From assembly GCF_018325905.1 (NCBI RefSeq), contig NZ_AP021901.1, positions 1,488,001 to 1,552,000 on the forward strand: a DNA stretch of 64,000 nt, written 5' to 3'. The stretch is from Pseudomonas sp. St316. Its GTDB lineage: Bacteria > Pseudomonadota > Gammaproteobacteria > Pseudomonadales > Pseudomonadaceae. The position numbers were made by a program, and so were the translations under genes. Shown piece after piece: positions 45,919 to 59,317 of the stretch (position 1 is the stretch's first letter; each line of letters opens with the position of its first letter). Under the pieces are notes generated by a model. The model ran no database searches. It saw only the letters and a program-made list of their open reading frames with translations, and was not told where the DNA came from.

Positions 45919-46692
45919 ATGAAGAAACTTGTGCTGCTTGGCGCCCTGGCACTGTCCGTGCTGTCCCTGCCGACATTCGCTGATGAGAAGCCCCTGAAGA
46001 TTGGTATCGAAGCGGCTTACCCTCCGTTTGCCTCGAAAGCGCCGGATGGCAGCATCGTCGGTTTCGACTACGACATCGGCAATGCGCTGTGCGAAGAGAT
46101 GAAGGTCAAGTGCGTGTGGGTCGAGCAAGAGTTCGACGGCCTGATCCCGGCGCTCAAGGTCCGCAAGATCGACGCGATCCTGTCGTCCATGTCGATCACC
46201 GAAGATCGCAAGAAGTCGGTTGATTTCACCAACAAGTACTACAACACCCCGGCACGCCTGGTGATGAAGGCCGGCACCCAGGTCAGCGAAAGCCTGACCG
46301 AGCTCAAGGGCAAGAACATCGGCGTGCAGCGTGGTTCGATCCACGAGCGTTTCGCCCGTGAAGTCCTGGCCCCGCTGGGTGCCGAGATCAAGCCGTACGG
46401 TTCACAGAACGAGATCTACCTGGACGTGTCCGCTGGTCGCCTCGACGGCACCGTGGCAGACGCTACGCTGTTGGATGACGGCTTCCTCAAGACCGACGCC
46501 GGCAAGGGTTTCGCCTTTGTAGGTCCAGCCTTTACCGACGAGAAATACTTCGGCGACGGCATCGGTATCGCGGTCCGCAAGGGCGACGCGCTGAAAGACA
46601 AGATCAATGGCGCGATCACCGCCATTCGCGAGAACGGCAAGTACAAGCAAATCCAGGACAAATACTTCGCTTTCGACATCTACGGCAAGTAA
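45919..46692 (+). CDS. aotJ: Arginine/ornithine ABC transporter substrate-binding protein
   Basis: 257 aa periplasmic binding protein. Signal peptide (about 1-21, ending T-F-A). SBP family 3 signs: [11 protein letters not shown] near residue 26, [13 protein letters not shown], and G-V-Q-R-G-S-I. Binds arginine/ornithine (lysine/arginine/ornithine group). First gene of aotJQMP-argR, with an attenuator just downstream, which fits the excess of binding protein over permease. Confidence 0.93.
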   Translation: MKKLVLLGALALSVLSLPTFADEKPLKIGIEAAYPPFASKAPDGSIVGFDYDIGNALCEEMKVKCVWVEQEFDGLIPALKVRKIDAILSSMSITEDRKKSVDFTNKYYNTPARLVMKAGTQVSESLTELKGKNIGVQRGSIHERFAREVLAPLGAEIKPYGSQNEIYLDVSAGRLDGTVADATLLDDGFLKTDAGKGFAFVGPAFTDEKYFGDGIGIAVRKGDALKDKINGAITAIRENGKYKQIQDKYFAFDIYGK

Positions 46693-46713
46693 CGACGTCC
46701 CGCCACTCGTGCG

Positions 46714-46757
46714 AAATGGCGCAAGCAACAGAATCTCTGCGGTTTGCGCCATTTTTT
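46714..46757 (+). terminator. Attenuator between aotJ and aotQ
   Basis: AAATGGCGCAA (46714-46724) pairs with the T-T-G-C-G-C-C-A-T-T-T side (46744-46754) and is followed by a T run. Partial termination here would make more AotJ than AotQMP. Confidence 0.75.
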
Positions 46758-46782
46758 CATCCCACTTTCGAGGACCTGAATC

Positions 46783-47472
46783 ATGTTGAAAGGCTACGGG
46801 GCTGTCATCCTCGATGGCGCATGGTTGACGCTTGAGCTCGCCTTGTCGTCCATGGCTCTGGCCATCGTCCTGGGGTTGATCGGCGTCGCCTTGCGTCTGT
46901 CCCCGGTGCGCTGGCTGGCGTGGCTGGGCGACCTGTATGCCACGGTCATTCGCGGCATTCCCGACCTGGTGCTGATCCTGCTGATTTTCTACGGCGGTCA
47001 GGACCTGCTCAACCGTGTGGCGCCGATGCTCGGTTATGACGACTACATCGACCTGAACCCGTTGGCGGCCGGCATTGGCACCTTGGGTTTCATCTTCGGT
47101 GCCTACCTGTCGGAAACCTTTCGCGGTGCGTTCATGGCGATCCCCAAGGGGCAGGCCGAGGCGGGCATGGCGTACGGCATGAACGGGTTCCAGGTGTTTT
47201 TCCGGGTGCTGGTGCCGCAGATGATCCGCCTGGCGATTCCGGGCTTCACCAACAACTGGTTGGTATTGACCAAGGCGACCGCGCTGATTTCGGTGGTGGG
47301 CCTGCAAGACATGATGTTCAAGGCCAAGCAGGCGGCGGATGCCACGCGCGAGCCTTTCACCTTCTTCCTCGCAGTGGCGGCGATGTACCTGGTGATCACC
47401 AGTGTCTCGTTGCTGGCATTGCGTCACCTTGAGAAGCGCTACTCGGTAGGCGTAAGGGCGGCTGATCTATGA
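46783..47472 (+). CDS. aotQ: Arginine/ornithine ABC transporter permease AotQ
   Basis: 229 aa, about five membrane helices, HisMQ family. The ABC-permease EAA loop is present as E-A-G-M-A-Y-G-M-N-G-F-Q-V-F-F-R-V-L-V-P-Q. Pairs with AotM to form the channel. Its end overlaps the aotM ATG by 4 bases (ATGA). Confidence 0.93.
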   Translation: MLKGYGAVILDGAWLTLELALSSMALAIVLGLIGVALRLSPVRWLAWLGDLYATVIRGIPDLVLILLIFYGGQDLLNRVAPMLGYDDYIDLNPLAAGIGTLGFIFGAYLSETFRGAFMAIPKGQAEAGMAYGMNGFQVFFRVLVPQMIRLAIPGFTNNWLVLTKATALISVVGLQDMMFKAKQAADATREPFTFFLAVAAMYLVITSVSLLALRHLEKRYSVGVRAADL

Positions 47473-48167
47473 TCTTCGACTACAACGTCATCTATGAAGC
47501 CTTGCCGCTGTATTTCAGTGGCTTGTTGACCACCTTGAAGTTGCTGGCCCTGTCGCTGTTCTTCGGCCTGCTGGCGGCGTTGCCCCTGGGGCTGATGCGG
47601 GTGTCCAAGCAGCCGGTCGTCAACATGACGGCCTGGCTCTACACCTACGTGATTCGCGGCACGCCGATGCTGGTGCAGCTGTTCCTGATCTACTACGGGC
47701 TGGCGCAGTTCGCGATCGTTCGCGAAAGCTTCCTCTGGCCGTGGTTGTCCAGTGCGACCTTCTGTGCGTGCCTGGCGTTCGCCATCAACACCAGCGCCTA
47801 CACCGCCGAGATCATCGCCGGCAGCCTGCGGGCCACGCCCAACGGTGAGATCGAAGCGGCCAAGGCCATGGGCATGTCGCGCTACAAGCTGTATCGCCGG
47901 ATCCTGCTGCCATCGGCCTTGCGTCGGGCGCTGCCGCAATACAGCAACGAAGTGATCATGATGTTGCAGACCACCAGCCTGGCCTCCATCGTGACCCTGA
48001 TCGACATCACCGGTGCCGCGCGCACGGTGAACGCGCAGTACTACTTGCCGTTCGAGGCCTACATCACGGCCGGCGTTTTCTACCTGTGCCTGACCTTCAT
48101 CCTGGTGCGCCTGTTCAAACTGGCCGAGCGCCGCTGGCTGGGTTATCTGGCCCCGCGCAAGCACTGA
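47469..48167 (+). CDS. aotM: Arginine/ornithine ABC transporter permease AotM
   Basis: 232 aa, HisMQ-type permease partner of AotQ. EAA loop: I-E-A-A-K-A-M-G-M-S-R-Y-K-L-Y-R-R-I-L-L-P. Overlaps aotQ. In P. aeruginosa aotO follows aotM; here aotP follows after 56 bases and aotO is absent. Confidence 0.93.
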   Translation: MIFDYNVIYEALPLYFSGLLTTLKLLALSLFFGLLAALPLGLMRVSKQPVVNMTAWLYTYVIRGTPMLVQLFLIYYGLAQFAIVRESFLWPWLSSATFCACLAFAINTSAYTAEIIAGSLRATPNGEIEAAKAMGMSRYKLYRRILLPSALRRALPQYSNEVIMMLQTTSLASIVTLIDITGAARTVNAQYYLPFEAYITAGVFYLCLTFILVRLFKLAERRWLGYLAPRKH

Positions 48168-48223
48168 TAACGCATCGATCCGATCGACTGCTCAACGACT
48201 GACGTTTTGTGAGAACCGACCGC

Positions 48224-48988
48224 ATGTACAAGCTTGAAGTCCAAGACCTGCATAAACGCTATGGCAGTCACGAAGTGCTCAAGGGCGTGTCCCTGAAAGC
48301 CGCCGCTGGCGATGTGATCAGCATCATCGGCTCCAGTGGCTCCGGCAAGAGTACTTTCCTGCGTTGCATCAACCTGCTTGAGCAACCTCATGCCGGCAAG
48401 ATCCTGCTCAACAACGAAGAGTTGAAGCTGGTCGCCGGCAAGGACGGCGCGTTGAAGGCCGCGGACCCCAAGCAACTGCAGCGCATGCGTTCGCGGTTGT
48501 CGATGGTGTTCCAGCATTTCAACCTGTGGTCGCACATGACTGCCCTGGAAAACATCATGGAGGCGCCGGTGCACGTACTGGGCGTGGCCAAGGCCGAAGC
48601 GCGGGAGAAGGCCGAGCACTACCTGAACAAGGTGGGCGTGGCTCATCGCAAGGACGCCTATCCGGGCCACATGTCCGGCGGCGAGCAGCAGCGCGTGGCA
48701 ATTGCCCGTGCGCTGGCGATGGAGCCGGAGGTGATGCTGTTCGACGAGCCGACCTCGGCCCTCGACCCGGAACTGGTAGGCGACGTGCTCAAGGTGATGC
48801 AGGCCCTGGCCCTGGAAGGTCGGACCATGGTGGTGGTGACCCACGAAATGGGCTTTGCCCGTGAAGTGTCGAACCAACTGGTGTTCTTGCACAAAGGCAT
48901 CGTCGAAGAAAGCGGCAACCCGCGCGAAGTGCTGGTCAATCCGCAATCCGAGCGCCTGCAACAATTTCTTTCGGGCAGCCTCAAGTAA
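48224..48988 (+). CDS. aotP: Arginine/ornithine ABC transporter ATPase AotP
   Basis: 254 aa, cytosolic ATPase. ATG at 48224 (M-Y-K-L-E-V-Q-D-L). Walker A G-S-S-G-S-G-K-S-T, signature M-S-G-G-E-Q-Q-R-V-A-I-A-R, Walker B V-M-L-F-D-E-P-T-S-A-L-D, switch His in V-V-T-H-E-M-G-F. Same length as P. aeruginosa AotP. Confidence 0.94.
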   Translation: MYKLEVQDLHKRYGSHEVLKGVSLKAAAGDVISIIGSSGSGKSTFLRCINLLEQPHAGKILLNNEELKLVAGKDGALKAADPKQLQRMRSRLSMVFQHFNLWSHMTALENIMEAPVHVLGVAKAEAREKAEHYLNKVGVAHRKDAYPGHMSGGEQQRVAIARALAMEPEVMLFDEPTSALDPELVGDVLKVMQALALEGRTMVVVTHEMGFAREVSNQLVFLHKGIVEESGNPREVLVNPQSERLQQFLSGSLK

Positions 48989-49101
48989 TCGCTCCCGTTA
49001 CGCACCTGATTTGGGTCATGCTGCGCACCGCGCGCCAGATGGTCTAATTTGGTTGCAGCCGCTTTTGGCTTTAACACTGTTTTCGCTTCGGATTGCCCGC
49101 C

Positions 49102-50082
49102 ATGACTGCCCATCGAATAGGTTTCCTGATTTGGCCCAGCACTAAAGCCTTGACGCTGGCGCTGGCCGAGGAGGCCTTGCGTGTTGCTCAGCGGGTGCAT
49201 CCGGATGTGGTCTATGAACTGTCGTTCTTGCAGGCCGAACCGCCGGCCGACGGCGCCTGGCAACTGCCGGGCGAGCCCTGGGCCGGCAAGCTCGAAGGCT
49301 TCCAGAAGCTGTTCCTGCTGGCCGATGAGCCACCGACTGCGTTGGCCTCGCCCCTGAGCAGCGCCCTCAAGCAACTGGTGCGTGCCGGTTGTGTGATTGG
49401 CGGTTTGTCTGCCGGTGTCTATCCCCTGGCCCAGCTGGGTTTGCTCGACGGTTACCGTGCCGCCGTGCATTGGCGCTGGCAGGACGATTTCTCCGAGCGC
49501 TTCCCCAAGGTCATCGCCACCAGCCATCTGTTTGACTGGGACCGCGATCGCTTGAGCGCTTGCGGCGGCATGTCGGTGCTCGACCTGTTGCTGGCGGTGC
49601 TGGCTCGCGATCACGGCGCGGAACTGGCCGGTGCGGTGTCAGAAGAACTGGTGGTCGAGCGCATTCGCGAGGGCGGCGAGCGCCAGCGCATCCCATTGCA
49701 AAACCGTCTCGGTTCCAGCCATCCAAAGCTCACCCAGGCGGTGCTGCTGATGGAGGCCAACATCGAGGAGCCGCTGACCACCGACGAAATCGCCCAGCAT
49801 GTGTGCGTATCCCGCCGGCAGCTGGAGCGGATCTTCAAGCAATACCTCAACCGTGTCCCCAGTCAGTACTACCTGGAGCTGCGCCTGAACAAGGCCCGGC
49901 AGATGCTGATGCAGACCAGCAAATCCATCATCCAGATCGGCCTGTCCTGCGGCTTCTCCTCGGGGCCGCACTTCTCCAGTGCCTACCGCAACTTCTTCGG
50001 CGCCACGCCGCGGGAAGACCGCAACCAGCGACGCAGCAGCAGCCCGTTCGAATTGTCCTCGGTGCCGTCCGAGCGCGGCTAA
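49102..50082 (+). CDS. argR: ArgR, AraC-type arginine-responsive regulator
   Basis: 326 aa, ATG at 49102 (M-T-A-H-R-I-G-F-L-I-W-P-S-T). N-terminal DJ-1/GATase-like arginine-sensing domain (about 5-190; note V-I-G-G-L-S-A-G-V-Y, which lacks the catalytic Cys of true amidotransferases). C-terminal AraC double HTH (about 215-315) with V-S-R-R-Q-L-E-R-I-F-K-Q-Y and I-I-Q-I-G-L-S-C-G-F-S-S. Activates aru and aot and represses biosynthesis genes in P. aeruginosa. Last gene of the aot operon. Confidence 0.95.
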   Translation: MTAHRIGFLIWPSTKALTLALAEEALRVAQRVHPDVVYELSFLQAEPPADGAWQLPGEPWAGKLEGFQKLFLLADEPPTALASPLSSALKQLVRAGCVIGGLSAGVYPLAQLGLLDGYRAAVHWRWQDDFSERFPKVIATSHLFDWDRDRLSACGGMSVLDLLLAVLARDHGAELAGAVSEELVVERIREGGERQRIPLQNRLGSSHPKLTQAVLLMEANIEEPLTTDEIAQHVCVSRRQLERIFKQYLNRVPSQYYLELRLNKARQMLMQTSKSIIQIGLSCGFSSGPHFSSAYRNFFGATPREDRNQRRSSSPFELSSVPSERG

Positions 50083-50120
50083 GCGGCAGGACTGCGGATA
50101 GGGCGGTCAACACAAAAAAC

Positions 50121-50210
50121 TGTGGGAGCGAGCTTGCTCGCGATGGCGGGTTATCAGCCGACGCGAATGCCAACTGAGCCGACGCTATCGCGAGCAAGCT
50201 CGCTCCCACA
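50121..50210. repeat. REP-type inverted repeat pair
   Basis: Facing TGTGGGAGCGAGCTTGCTCG arms between argR and the aruC control region, in a 359-base gap. Confidence 0.87.
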
Positions 50211-50276
50211 GGTGTTTTGTGTCTGGCAGCGGAAATGTGGAGGCCGGTCCCTCAAATCCCTTGCCAACGTTTAAAC

Positions 50277-51662
<1,386 letters not shown>

Positions 51663-51704
51663 TTGTTTACAGACTGTACCGGCTCCAATGTGGAGTCGGG
51701 CTTC

Positions 51705-51792
51705 TGTGGGAGCAAAGCTTGCTCGCGACGGATCGCCTCGGCCTTGCAGGTAGAACTCATTGCCTGCATCGCGAGCAAGCTTTGCTCCCACA
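51705..51792. repeat. REP-type inverted repeat pair
   Basis: TGTGGGAGCAAAGCTTGCTCG and its facing copy, between aruC and aruF. It may shape mRNA stability between the two parts of the operon. Confidence 0.85.
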
Positions 51793-51894
51793 AACCTGCT
51801 CCCACATTTGAGTCAATAGGGAGGCAGGTCCGGTATTTTTTCTCTGTGTCGACCCAACGGTCGAACCCTTTATTTCAAGTTAAGGAGTGACACC

Positions 51895-52914
51895 ATGCTG
51901 GTGATGCGCCCCGCGCAAATGGCTGATCTGGGCGAGGTACAGCGTCTGGCTGCGGACAGTCCGATCGGTGTCACTTCCTTGCCGGATGACGTGGAACGCC
52001 TGAGCGACAAGATCGCCGCAAGCGAAGCCTCGTTCGCCGCCGAAGTCAGTTTCAACGGTGAGGAGAGCTATTTCTTCGTCCTCGAAGACACCGCGACCGG
52101 CAAACTGGCGGGCTGTTCGGCCATCGTCGCTTCGGCCGGTTATTCCGAACCGTTCTACAGCTTTCGCAACGAGACCTTCGTTCACGCCTCCCGTGAGCTG
52201 AAGATCCACAACAAGATCCACGTGCTCTCCCAGTGCCACGACCTGACGGGCAACAGCCTGCTGACCAGTTTCTACGTGGTGCCGGAGCTGGTGGGTTCGC
52301 CATGGTCGGAACTCAATTCCCGCGGGCGCCTGTTGTTCGTCGCCAGCCACCCGGAACGGTTTGCCGATTCGGTGGTGACGGAGATCGTCGGCTACAGCGA
52401 TGAGAATGGCGACTCGCCGTTCTGGGACGCCATCGGTCGCAACTTCTTCGACCTCAACTACGCTGCCGCCGAGCGCTTGTGCGGGCTGAAAAGCCGCACC
52501 TTCCTCGCCGAGTTGATGCCGCATTACCCGATCTACGTGCCGCTGTTGCCGGACGCCGCCCAGGAAGCCATGGGCCAGGTCCATCCGCGGGCGCAGATCA
52601 CCTTCGACATCCTGATGCGCGAGGGTTTCGAGACCGATCATTACATCGACATCTTCGACGGTGGCCCGACCCTGCATGCCCGTGTCTCGGGGATCCGCTC
52701 GATTGCCCAGAGCCGCGTGGTGCCGGTCAAGATCGGCGAGCCGGTCAAGGGCGCCGGTCGGCAATACCTGGTGGCCAATGCCCAGTTGCAGGATTACCGC
52801 GCCGTGTTGCTCGAGCTCGACTACGCGCCGGGCAAACCGGTGACCCTGGACATGGAAGCGGCCGAAGCCTTGGGCGTTGGCGAAGGTGCCAGCGTGCGCC
52901 TGGTGGCGGTTTAA
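51895..52914 (+). CDS. aruF: Arginine N-succinyltransferase alpha subunit AruF
   Basis: 339 aa. First AST step: arginine (or ornithine) plus succinyl-CoA. AstA family, e.g. M-L-V-M-R-P-A-Q-M-A-D-L, H-D-L-T-G-N-S-L-L-T-S-F-Y and F-D-G-G-P-T-L-H-A. It shares roughly the whole-length pattern with AruG next door, the result of an old duplication. The two form a heteromeric enzyme in P. aeruginosa. Confidence 0.95.
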   Translation: MLVMRPAQMADLGEVQRLAADSPIGVTSLPDDVERLSDKIAASEASFAAEVSFNGEESYFFVLEDTATGKLAGCSAIVASAGYSEPFYSFRNETFVHASRELKIHNKIHVLSQCHDLTGNSLLTSFYVVPELVGSPWSELNSRGRLLFVASHPERFADSVVTEIVGYSDENGDSPFWDAIGRNFFDLNYAAAERLCGLKSRTFLAELMPHYPIYVPLLPDAAQEAMGQVHPRAQITFDILMREGFETDHYIDIFDGGPTLHARVSGIRSIAQSRVVPVKIGEPVKGAGRQYLVANAQLQDYRAVLLELDYAPGKPVTLDMEAAEALGVGEGASVRLVAV

Positions 52915-52968
52915 CGCTTTACAGCTGAGTTTCGCGGGTGGCGTGAGCGACCCGTTTGAGGAGATAGC

Positions 52969-55460
<2,492 letters not shown>

Positions 55461-55466
55461 GACCGC

Positions 55467-55576
55467 CATCGCGGGCAAGCCTTGCTCCCACAGGCGTTAT
55501 GCAAAACCTGTGGAAGCAAGCCTTGTTCCCATGGGGCCTGTGCAAAACCTGTGGGAGCAAGGCTTGCCCGCGATAG
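55467..55576. repeat. REP cluster of three elements
   Basis: An ATCGCGGGCAAGCCTTGCTCC element, a degenerate middle copy (TGTGGAAGCAAGCCTTGTTCC) and a facing TGTGGGAGCAAGGCTTGCCC copy, with the phrase GCAAAACCTGTGG repeated between them. Between aruD and aruB. Confidence 0.83.
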
Positions 55577-55645
55577 CCGCGCCGCGGTGTTCGATGAACC
55601 GTTACTTGATGCCTATAAAAAACAGATTCTCGTGGAGCCTCGCTG

Positions 55646-56992
55646 ATGAAATCCTATGAAGTCAACTTTGACGGTCTAGTGGGGCCGACCCATAACTACG
55701 GCGGGCTCTCGTACGGCAACGTTGCGTCCCAGAGCAACAGCCAGCAATCCTCCAACCCCAAGGAAGCGGCGTTGCAGGGGCTGGCGAAAATGAAAGCGCT
55801 GATGGACATGGGTTTCCAGCAAGGTGTGCTGGCGCCACAGGAACGCCCGGACGTGGCGGCCCTGCGCCGGCTGGGCTTTGCCGGCAGCGATGCCCAGGTC
55901 ATCCAGCAGGCCGCGAAAGAAGCGATGCCGTTGCTGGTTGCCAGTTGCTCGGCTTCCAGCATGTGGGTGGCCAACGCCGCCACAGTCAGCCCGAGCGCCG
56001 ACACGGCCGATGGTCGCGTGCATTTCACCGCCGCCAACCTGAACTGCAAATATCACCGCAGCATCGAACATCCGACCACCAGTCGTGTGTTGGGGGCGAT
56101 GTTCGCCAACCCGCAACACTTCGCCCACCACGCCGCCTTGCCGGCGGTGGCGCAGTTCGGCGACGAAGGCGCGGCCAACCACACCCGTTTCTGCCGCGCC
56201 TACGGCGAGGCCGGTGTTGAATTCTTTGTGTTCGGCCGCAGTGCCTTTGACACCCGCTATCCCGCGCCGCAGAAATACCCGGCGCGCCAGACCCTGGAAG
56301 CTTCCCAGGCTGTTGCCCGCCTGCATGGGCTGAGGGAGGAGGGCGTGGTGTACGCCCAACAGAACCCGTCGGTGATCGACCAGGGTGTGTTCCACAACGA
56401 CGTGATCGCGGTGGGCAATGGTGAAGTGCTGTTCTATCACGAGGACGCGTTTCTCGAGACCGACAAGATGCTGGCCGAATTGAGCGGCAAACTCGCCAAG
56501 GTCGGTGGGAAATTTCAATCGGTGTGTGTACCGCGTTCGGCGGTCACCGTCGATGATGCGGTACGCTCCTACCTGTTCAATAGCCAGTTGCTGTCGCGTC
56601 CCGACGGTTCGATGCTGTTGATCGTGCCGGAAGAATGCCGTAGCAACGAACGTGTCTGGCAATACCTGCAGGGCCTGACGGGCGCTGGCGGGGTGATTCG
56701 CGAAGTGAAGGTCTTCGACCTCAAGCAAAGCATGCAGAACGGTGGCGGCCCGGCTTGCCTGAGGTTGCGCGTGGCGCTCAATGAAACCGAGCTGGCGGCC
56801 GTCAACCCAGGGGTTATCATGACCGCGCCGCTGTACGATTCGCTGACCCACTGGGTCGAGCGGCACTACCGCGACCGCATGACCGAAAATGATCTGGCAG
56901 ACCCGCAGTTGCTGCTCGAATGCCGTGCGGCACTGGATGAACTGACACAAATCCTTAAACTTGGCTCGGTTTATCCTTTCCAGATCAATTGA
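55646..56992 (+). CDS. aruB: N-succinylarginine dihydrolase AruB
   Basis: 448 aa AstB-family amidinotransferase fold. Converts N2-succinylarginine to N2-succinylornithine, CO2 and ammonia. It opens [20 protein letters not shown]; the His in [10 protein letters not shown] and the C-terminal Cys in [10 protein letters not shown] are the catalytic pair. Full length (E. coli 447). Confidence 0.95.
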   Translation: MKSYEVNFDGLVGPTHNYGGLSYGNVASQSNSQQSSNPKEAALQGLAKMKALMDMGFQQGVLAPQERPDVAALRRLGFAGSDAQVIQQAAKEAMPLLVASCSASSMWVANAATVSPSADTADGRVHFTAANLNCKYHRSIEHPTTSRVLGAMFANPQHFAHHAALPAVAQFGDEGAANHTRFCRAYGEAGVEFFVFGRSAFDTRYPAPQKYPARQTLEASQAVARLHGLREEGVVYAQQNPSVIDQGVFHNDVIAVGNGEVLFYHEDAFLETDKMLAELSGKLAKVGGKFQSVCVPRSAVTVDDAVRSYLFNSQLLSRPDGSMLLIVPEECRSNERVWQYLQGLTGAGGVIREVKVFDLKQSMQNGGGPACLRLRVALNETELAAVNPGVIMTAPLYDSLTHWVERHYRDRMTENDLADPQLLLECRAALDELTQILKLGSVYPFQIN

Positions 56993-57060
56993 AAGCGCGC
57001 GCGACCTGACTACAGTCAAAGCAGGGCGCGTGCCTTATCCCCAGACGAGAACGTAAAGAC

Positions 57061-57348
57061 ATGAGCGATACCCTGCAGCTGATCCTTGAAGACACCGACG
57101 GCACCCAACTGGAAACCTCCTGCACCCGCGTCGCGGTGATGTGGCAAGGCAAGGAGTTGTGGATCCAGCAGGATGGCCGCGGTCAATTGCTGATCGGCGT
57201 CGATGTCGAGGAAGGGGACGAGGAATACGCCAACCTGTTGTTGCGTCCATTGGCGACCAACCTGGTCAGCCTGCAACTGGAAATGGAACCAGCGGACGTC
57301 GGCGACGATGACCATGTCCATGGCCCGGATTGCGGCCACGACCATTAA
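57061..57348 (+). CDS. Small conserved protein of the aru operon (PA0900-like)
   Basis: 95 aa acidic soluble protein between aruB and aruE, a place kept in P. aeruginosa (PA0900). It begins M-S-D-T-L-Q-L-I-L-E-D-T-D-G and ends with a His/Asp-rich tail D-D-D-H-V-H-G-P-D-C-G-H-D-H that could bind a divalent metal. Twelve bases separate it from aruE, whose product needs zinc, so a metal-supply role is conceivable; this is inference only. Confidence 0.8.
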   Translation: MSDTLQLILEDTDGTQLETSCTRVAVMWQGKELWIQQDGRGQLLIGVDVEEGDEEYANLLLRPLATNLVSLQLEMEPADVGDDDHVHGPDCGHDH

Positions 57349-57360
57349 GGAAACCGCGCT

Positions 57361-58368
57361 ATGCTCGCCCTCGGCAAACTGCTTGAACTGACCCTCGCCG
57401 GCCGTGAACCGGCGGAGAAGACTCAACTGACTGTCGAAGGCGTACGGATGCGCTGGTTGAGCGAGGGCGCGCTGGAGGTCAAGCCGCCCGAAGCCCGGGA
57501 TAACGGCCTGGACCTGCTGCTGTCGGCTGGTATCCATGGCAATGAAACCGCGCCGATCGAGTTGCTCGACCGCTTGCTGCATGACATCGCCCGTGGCCAT
57601 TTGAAGCCGCGGGCACGCATTCTGTTCCTGTTCGGCAACCCCGAGGCCATACGGCGCGGTGAGCGTTTCGTCGAACAGGACGTCAACCGACTGTTCAATG
57701 GCCGCCATGAACTGAGCGGCGGTCCTGAGGCGTTGCGGGCCTGCGAGCTGGAGCGGCTGGCCGCGAGTTTTTTCAGTCGACCTGAGCGCAGCCGCCTGCA
57801 TTACGATCTGCACACCGCCATCCGTGGCTCGAAGATCGAGCAGTTTGCCTTGTACCCATGGAAGGAAGGCCGTGCGCATTCACGCCGTGAACTGGCGCGC
57901 CTGCGTGCCGCGGGCATGGAGGCGGTGTTGCTGCAGAACAAGCCGTCCATCGTGTTCAGCGCCTACACCTACGACCAGCTCGGTGCCGAGTCCTTCACTC
58001 TGGAACTGGGCAAGGCCCGGCCATTCGGGCAGAACGACGGCGTCAACGTCAGCCTGCTGGAAACCCGCCTGCAACAGATCATCGAGGGCAACGAGCCGGA
58101 ACTGGATGAAGGGCTCGATGGCCTGCAACTGTTCAGCGTGGCCCGGGAAATCATCAAGCACAGCGACAACTTCCGCCTGAACCTGCCAGCGGACATCGAG
58201 AACTTCTCGGAATTGGGGAAAGGCTACGTGCTGGCCGAAGACATCGCCCAGACCCGCTGGGTGATCGAAGAGGAGGGCGCTCGGATCATCTTCCCTAACC
58301 CCAAGGTGAAGAATGGCTTGCGGGCCGGGATCCTGATCGTGCCGGCAACCGACGAAAACCTGATCTAA
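57361..58368 (+). CDS. aruE: Succinylglutamate desuccinylase AruE
   Basis: 335 aa zinc hydrolase (AstE, M14-like). Last AST step: N-succinylglutamate to glutamate and succinate. Zinc ligands: H and E in [10 protein letters not shown] near residue 58-61 and the His in H-Y-D-L-H-T-A-I-R at about 149; the catalytic Glu lies in the F-T-L-E-L-G-K segment. Last gene of the aru operon; a REP pair follows. Confidence 0.95.
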   Translation: MLALGKLLELTLAGREPAEKTQLTVEGVRMRWLSEGALEVKPPEARDNGLDLLLSAGIHGNETAPIELLDRLLHDIARGHLKPRARILFLFGNPEAIRRGERFVEQDVNRLFNGRHELSGGPEALRACELERLAASFFSRPERSRLHYDLHTAIRGSKIEQFALYPWKEGRAHSRRELARLRAAGMEAVLLQNKPSIVFSAYTYDQLGAESFTLELGKARPFGQNDGVNVSLLETRLQQIIEGNEPELDEGLDGLQLFSVAREIIKHSDNFRLNLPADIENFSELGKGYVLAEDIAQTRWVIEEEGARIIFPNPKVKNGLRAGILIVPATDENLI

Positions 58369-58385
58369 GTCCGACACCAAAACCC

Positions 58386-58475
58386 TGTGGGAGCGAGCTC
58401 GCTCGCGATAGCGGCATATCAGTCGACATTGATGGCGACTGACACCCCGTCATCGCGAGCAAGCTCGCTCCCACA
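58386..58475. repeat. REP-type inverted repeat pair
   Basis: Facing TGTGGGAGCGAGCTCGCTCG arms between the convergent ends of aruE and the lumazine synthase gene. Confidence 0.87.
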
Positions 58476-58491
58476 GGTTCCTGGGTGACTG

Positions 58492-59001
58492 TCAGACCGC
58501 GACCGCCCGCGGCTCGGTGCGGCGCAATGCCCGGGTTTTGTGCAAGGTATCGGCACAGGTCTTCGCCGCTTCCTGGCCCTTGTGCACGAAATGCTCGAAG
58601 AAGAACTTCTGGTGTTCTTCCCCAGCATGGAAGTGATGCGGCGTGAGCACGACCGAGAACACCGGTACTTCGGTTTCCAGTTGAACCTGCATCAGGCCGC
58701 TGATCACCGATTGGGCGACGAACTCGTGACGGTAGATGCCACCGTCCACCACCAGGCCGGCGGCGACGATGCCGGCGTAGCGGCCTGACTTGGCCAGCAG
58801 CTTGGCGTGCAGCGGAATCTCGAAGGCGCCACCGACTTCGAAGAAGTCGATATCACTTTCCTGATAACCCTGGGTGATCATTTCGGCAACGAAGCCTTTA
58901 CGGCTCTGGTCGACGATTTCCTTGTGCCAGCAGGCCTGGATGAACGCGACGCGCTCGCCCGGATGACTTTTGCTTTTGCTGTCGATTGCAGTGGGTTGCA
59001 T
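58492..59001 (-). CDS. ribH: 6,7-dimethyl-8-ribityllumazine synthase, type II (RibH2-like)
   Basis: 169 aa. Condenses 5-amino-6-ribitylaminouracil with 3,4-dihydroxybutanone-4-phosphate in riboflavin synthesis. Family signs: E-V-G-G-A-F-E-I-P-L-H-A and V-D-G-G-I-Y-R-H-E-F-V-A. The general lumazine synthase G-A-T-x-H-x-x-x-V segment is replaced by G-I-Y-R-H-E-F-V, as in the decameric type II enzymes of Brucella RibH2. Preceded by an FMN riboswitch, so repressed when FMN is high. Confidence 0.85.
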   Translation of the reverse strand: MQPTAIDSKSKSHPGERVAFIQACWHKEIVDQSRKGFVAEMITQGYQESDIDFFEVGGAFEIPLHAKLLAKSGRYAGIVAAGLVVDGGIYRHEFVAQSVISGLMQVQLETEVPVFSVVLTPHHFHAGEEHQKFFFEHFVHKGQEAAKTCADTLHKTRALRRTEPRAVAV

Positions 59002-59105
59002 GTTCTGGTTCCTGTTTGTGTGAAAAACAGGGCGTCATGAATCGAAGGGGATTCGAGGGTACGCCGCGCACGGACAGTCGCAGTCGGCCCTTGGGTATCA
59101 ATCCC

Positions 59106-59266
59106 GTTCTCTTTTCATCCGGACTATGACCGTCGGCCCCGGAATCACACCGGGTCTGCTGACCTTGTCGCCACACCGCAAAAAGCGGTGCACCAGCAAG
59201 CGCTCGCGGGCTATGCACGTTGCGTGCAATTACCGCCGGTGGGGAATTACACCCCGCCCTGAGAAC
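59106..59266 (-). ncRNA. FMN riboswitch (RFN element)
   Basis: Minus strand from 59266: TTCTCAGGGCGGGGTG, then AATTCCCCACCGGCGGTAAT, a variable hairpin, G-C-A-G-A-C-C-C-G-G-T-G-T, G-C-C-G-A-C-G-G-T-C-A-T-A-G-T-C-C-G-G-A-T-G-A-A and AGAGA close the six-arm junction. All conserved RFN blocks are present. It ends about 105 bases before the lumazine synthase ATG. Confidence 0.95.
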
Positions 59267-59317
59267 GTTTTGCCGCCATGGTTTTTGGCAGCGAAGGATT
59301 TTTAACACATAACCCCC

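Noticed and set aside
49102..49700. ArgR N-terminal domain as an active glutamine amidotransferase
   Set aside because: The nucleophile site reads G-L-S-A-G rather than G-x-C-x-G; this is a sensing domain, as in known ArgR.
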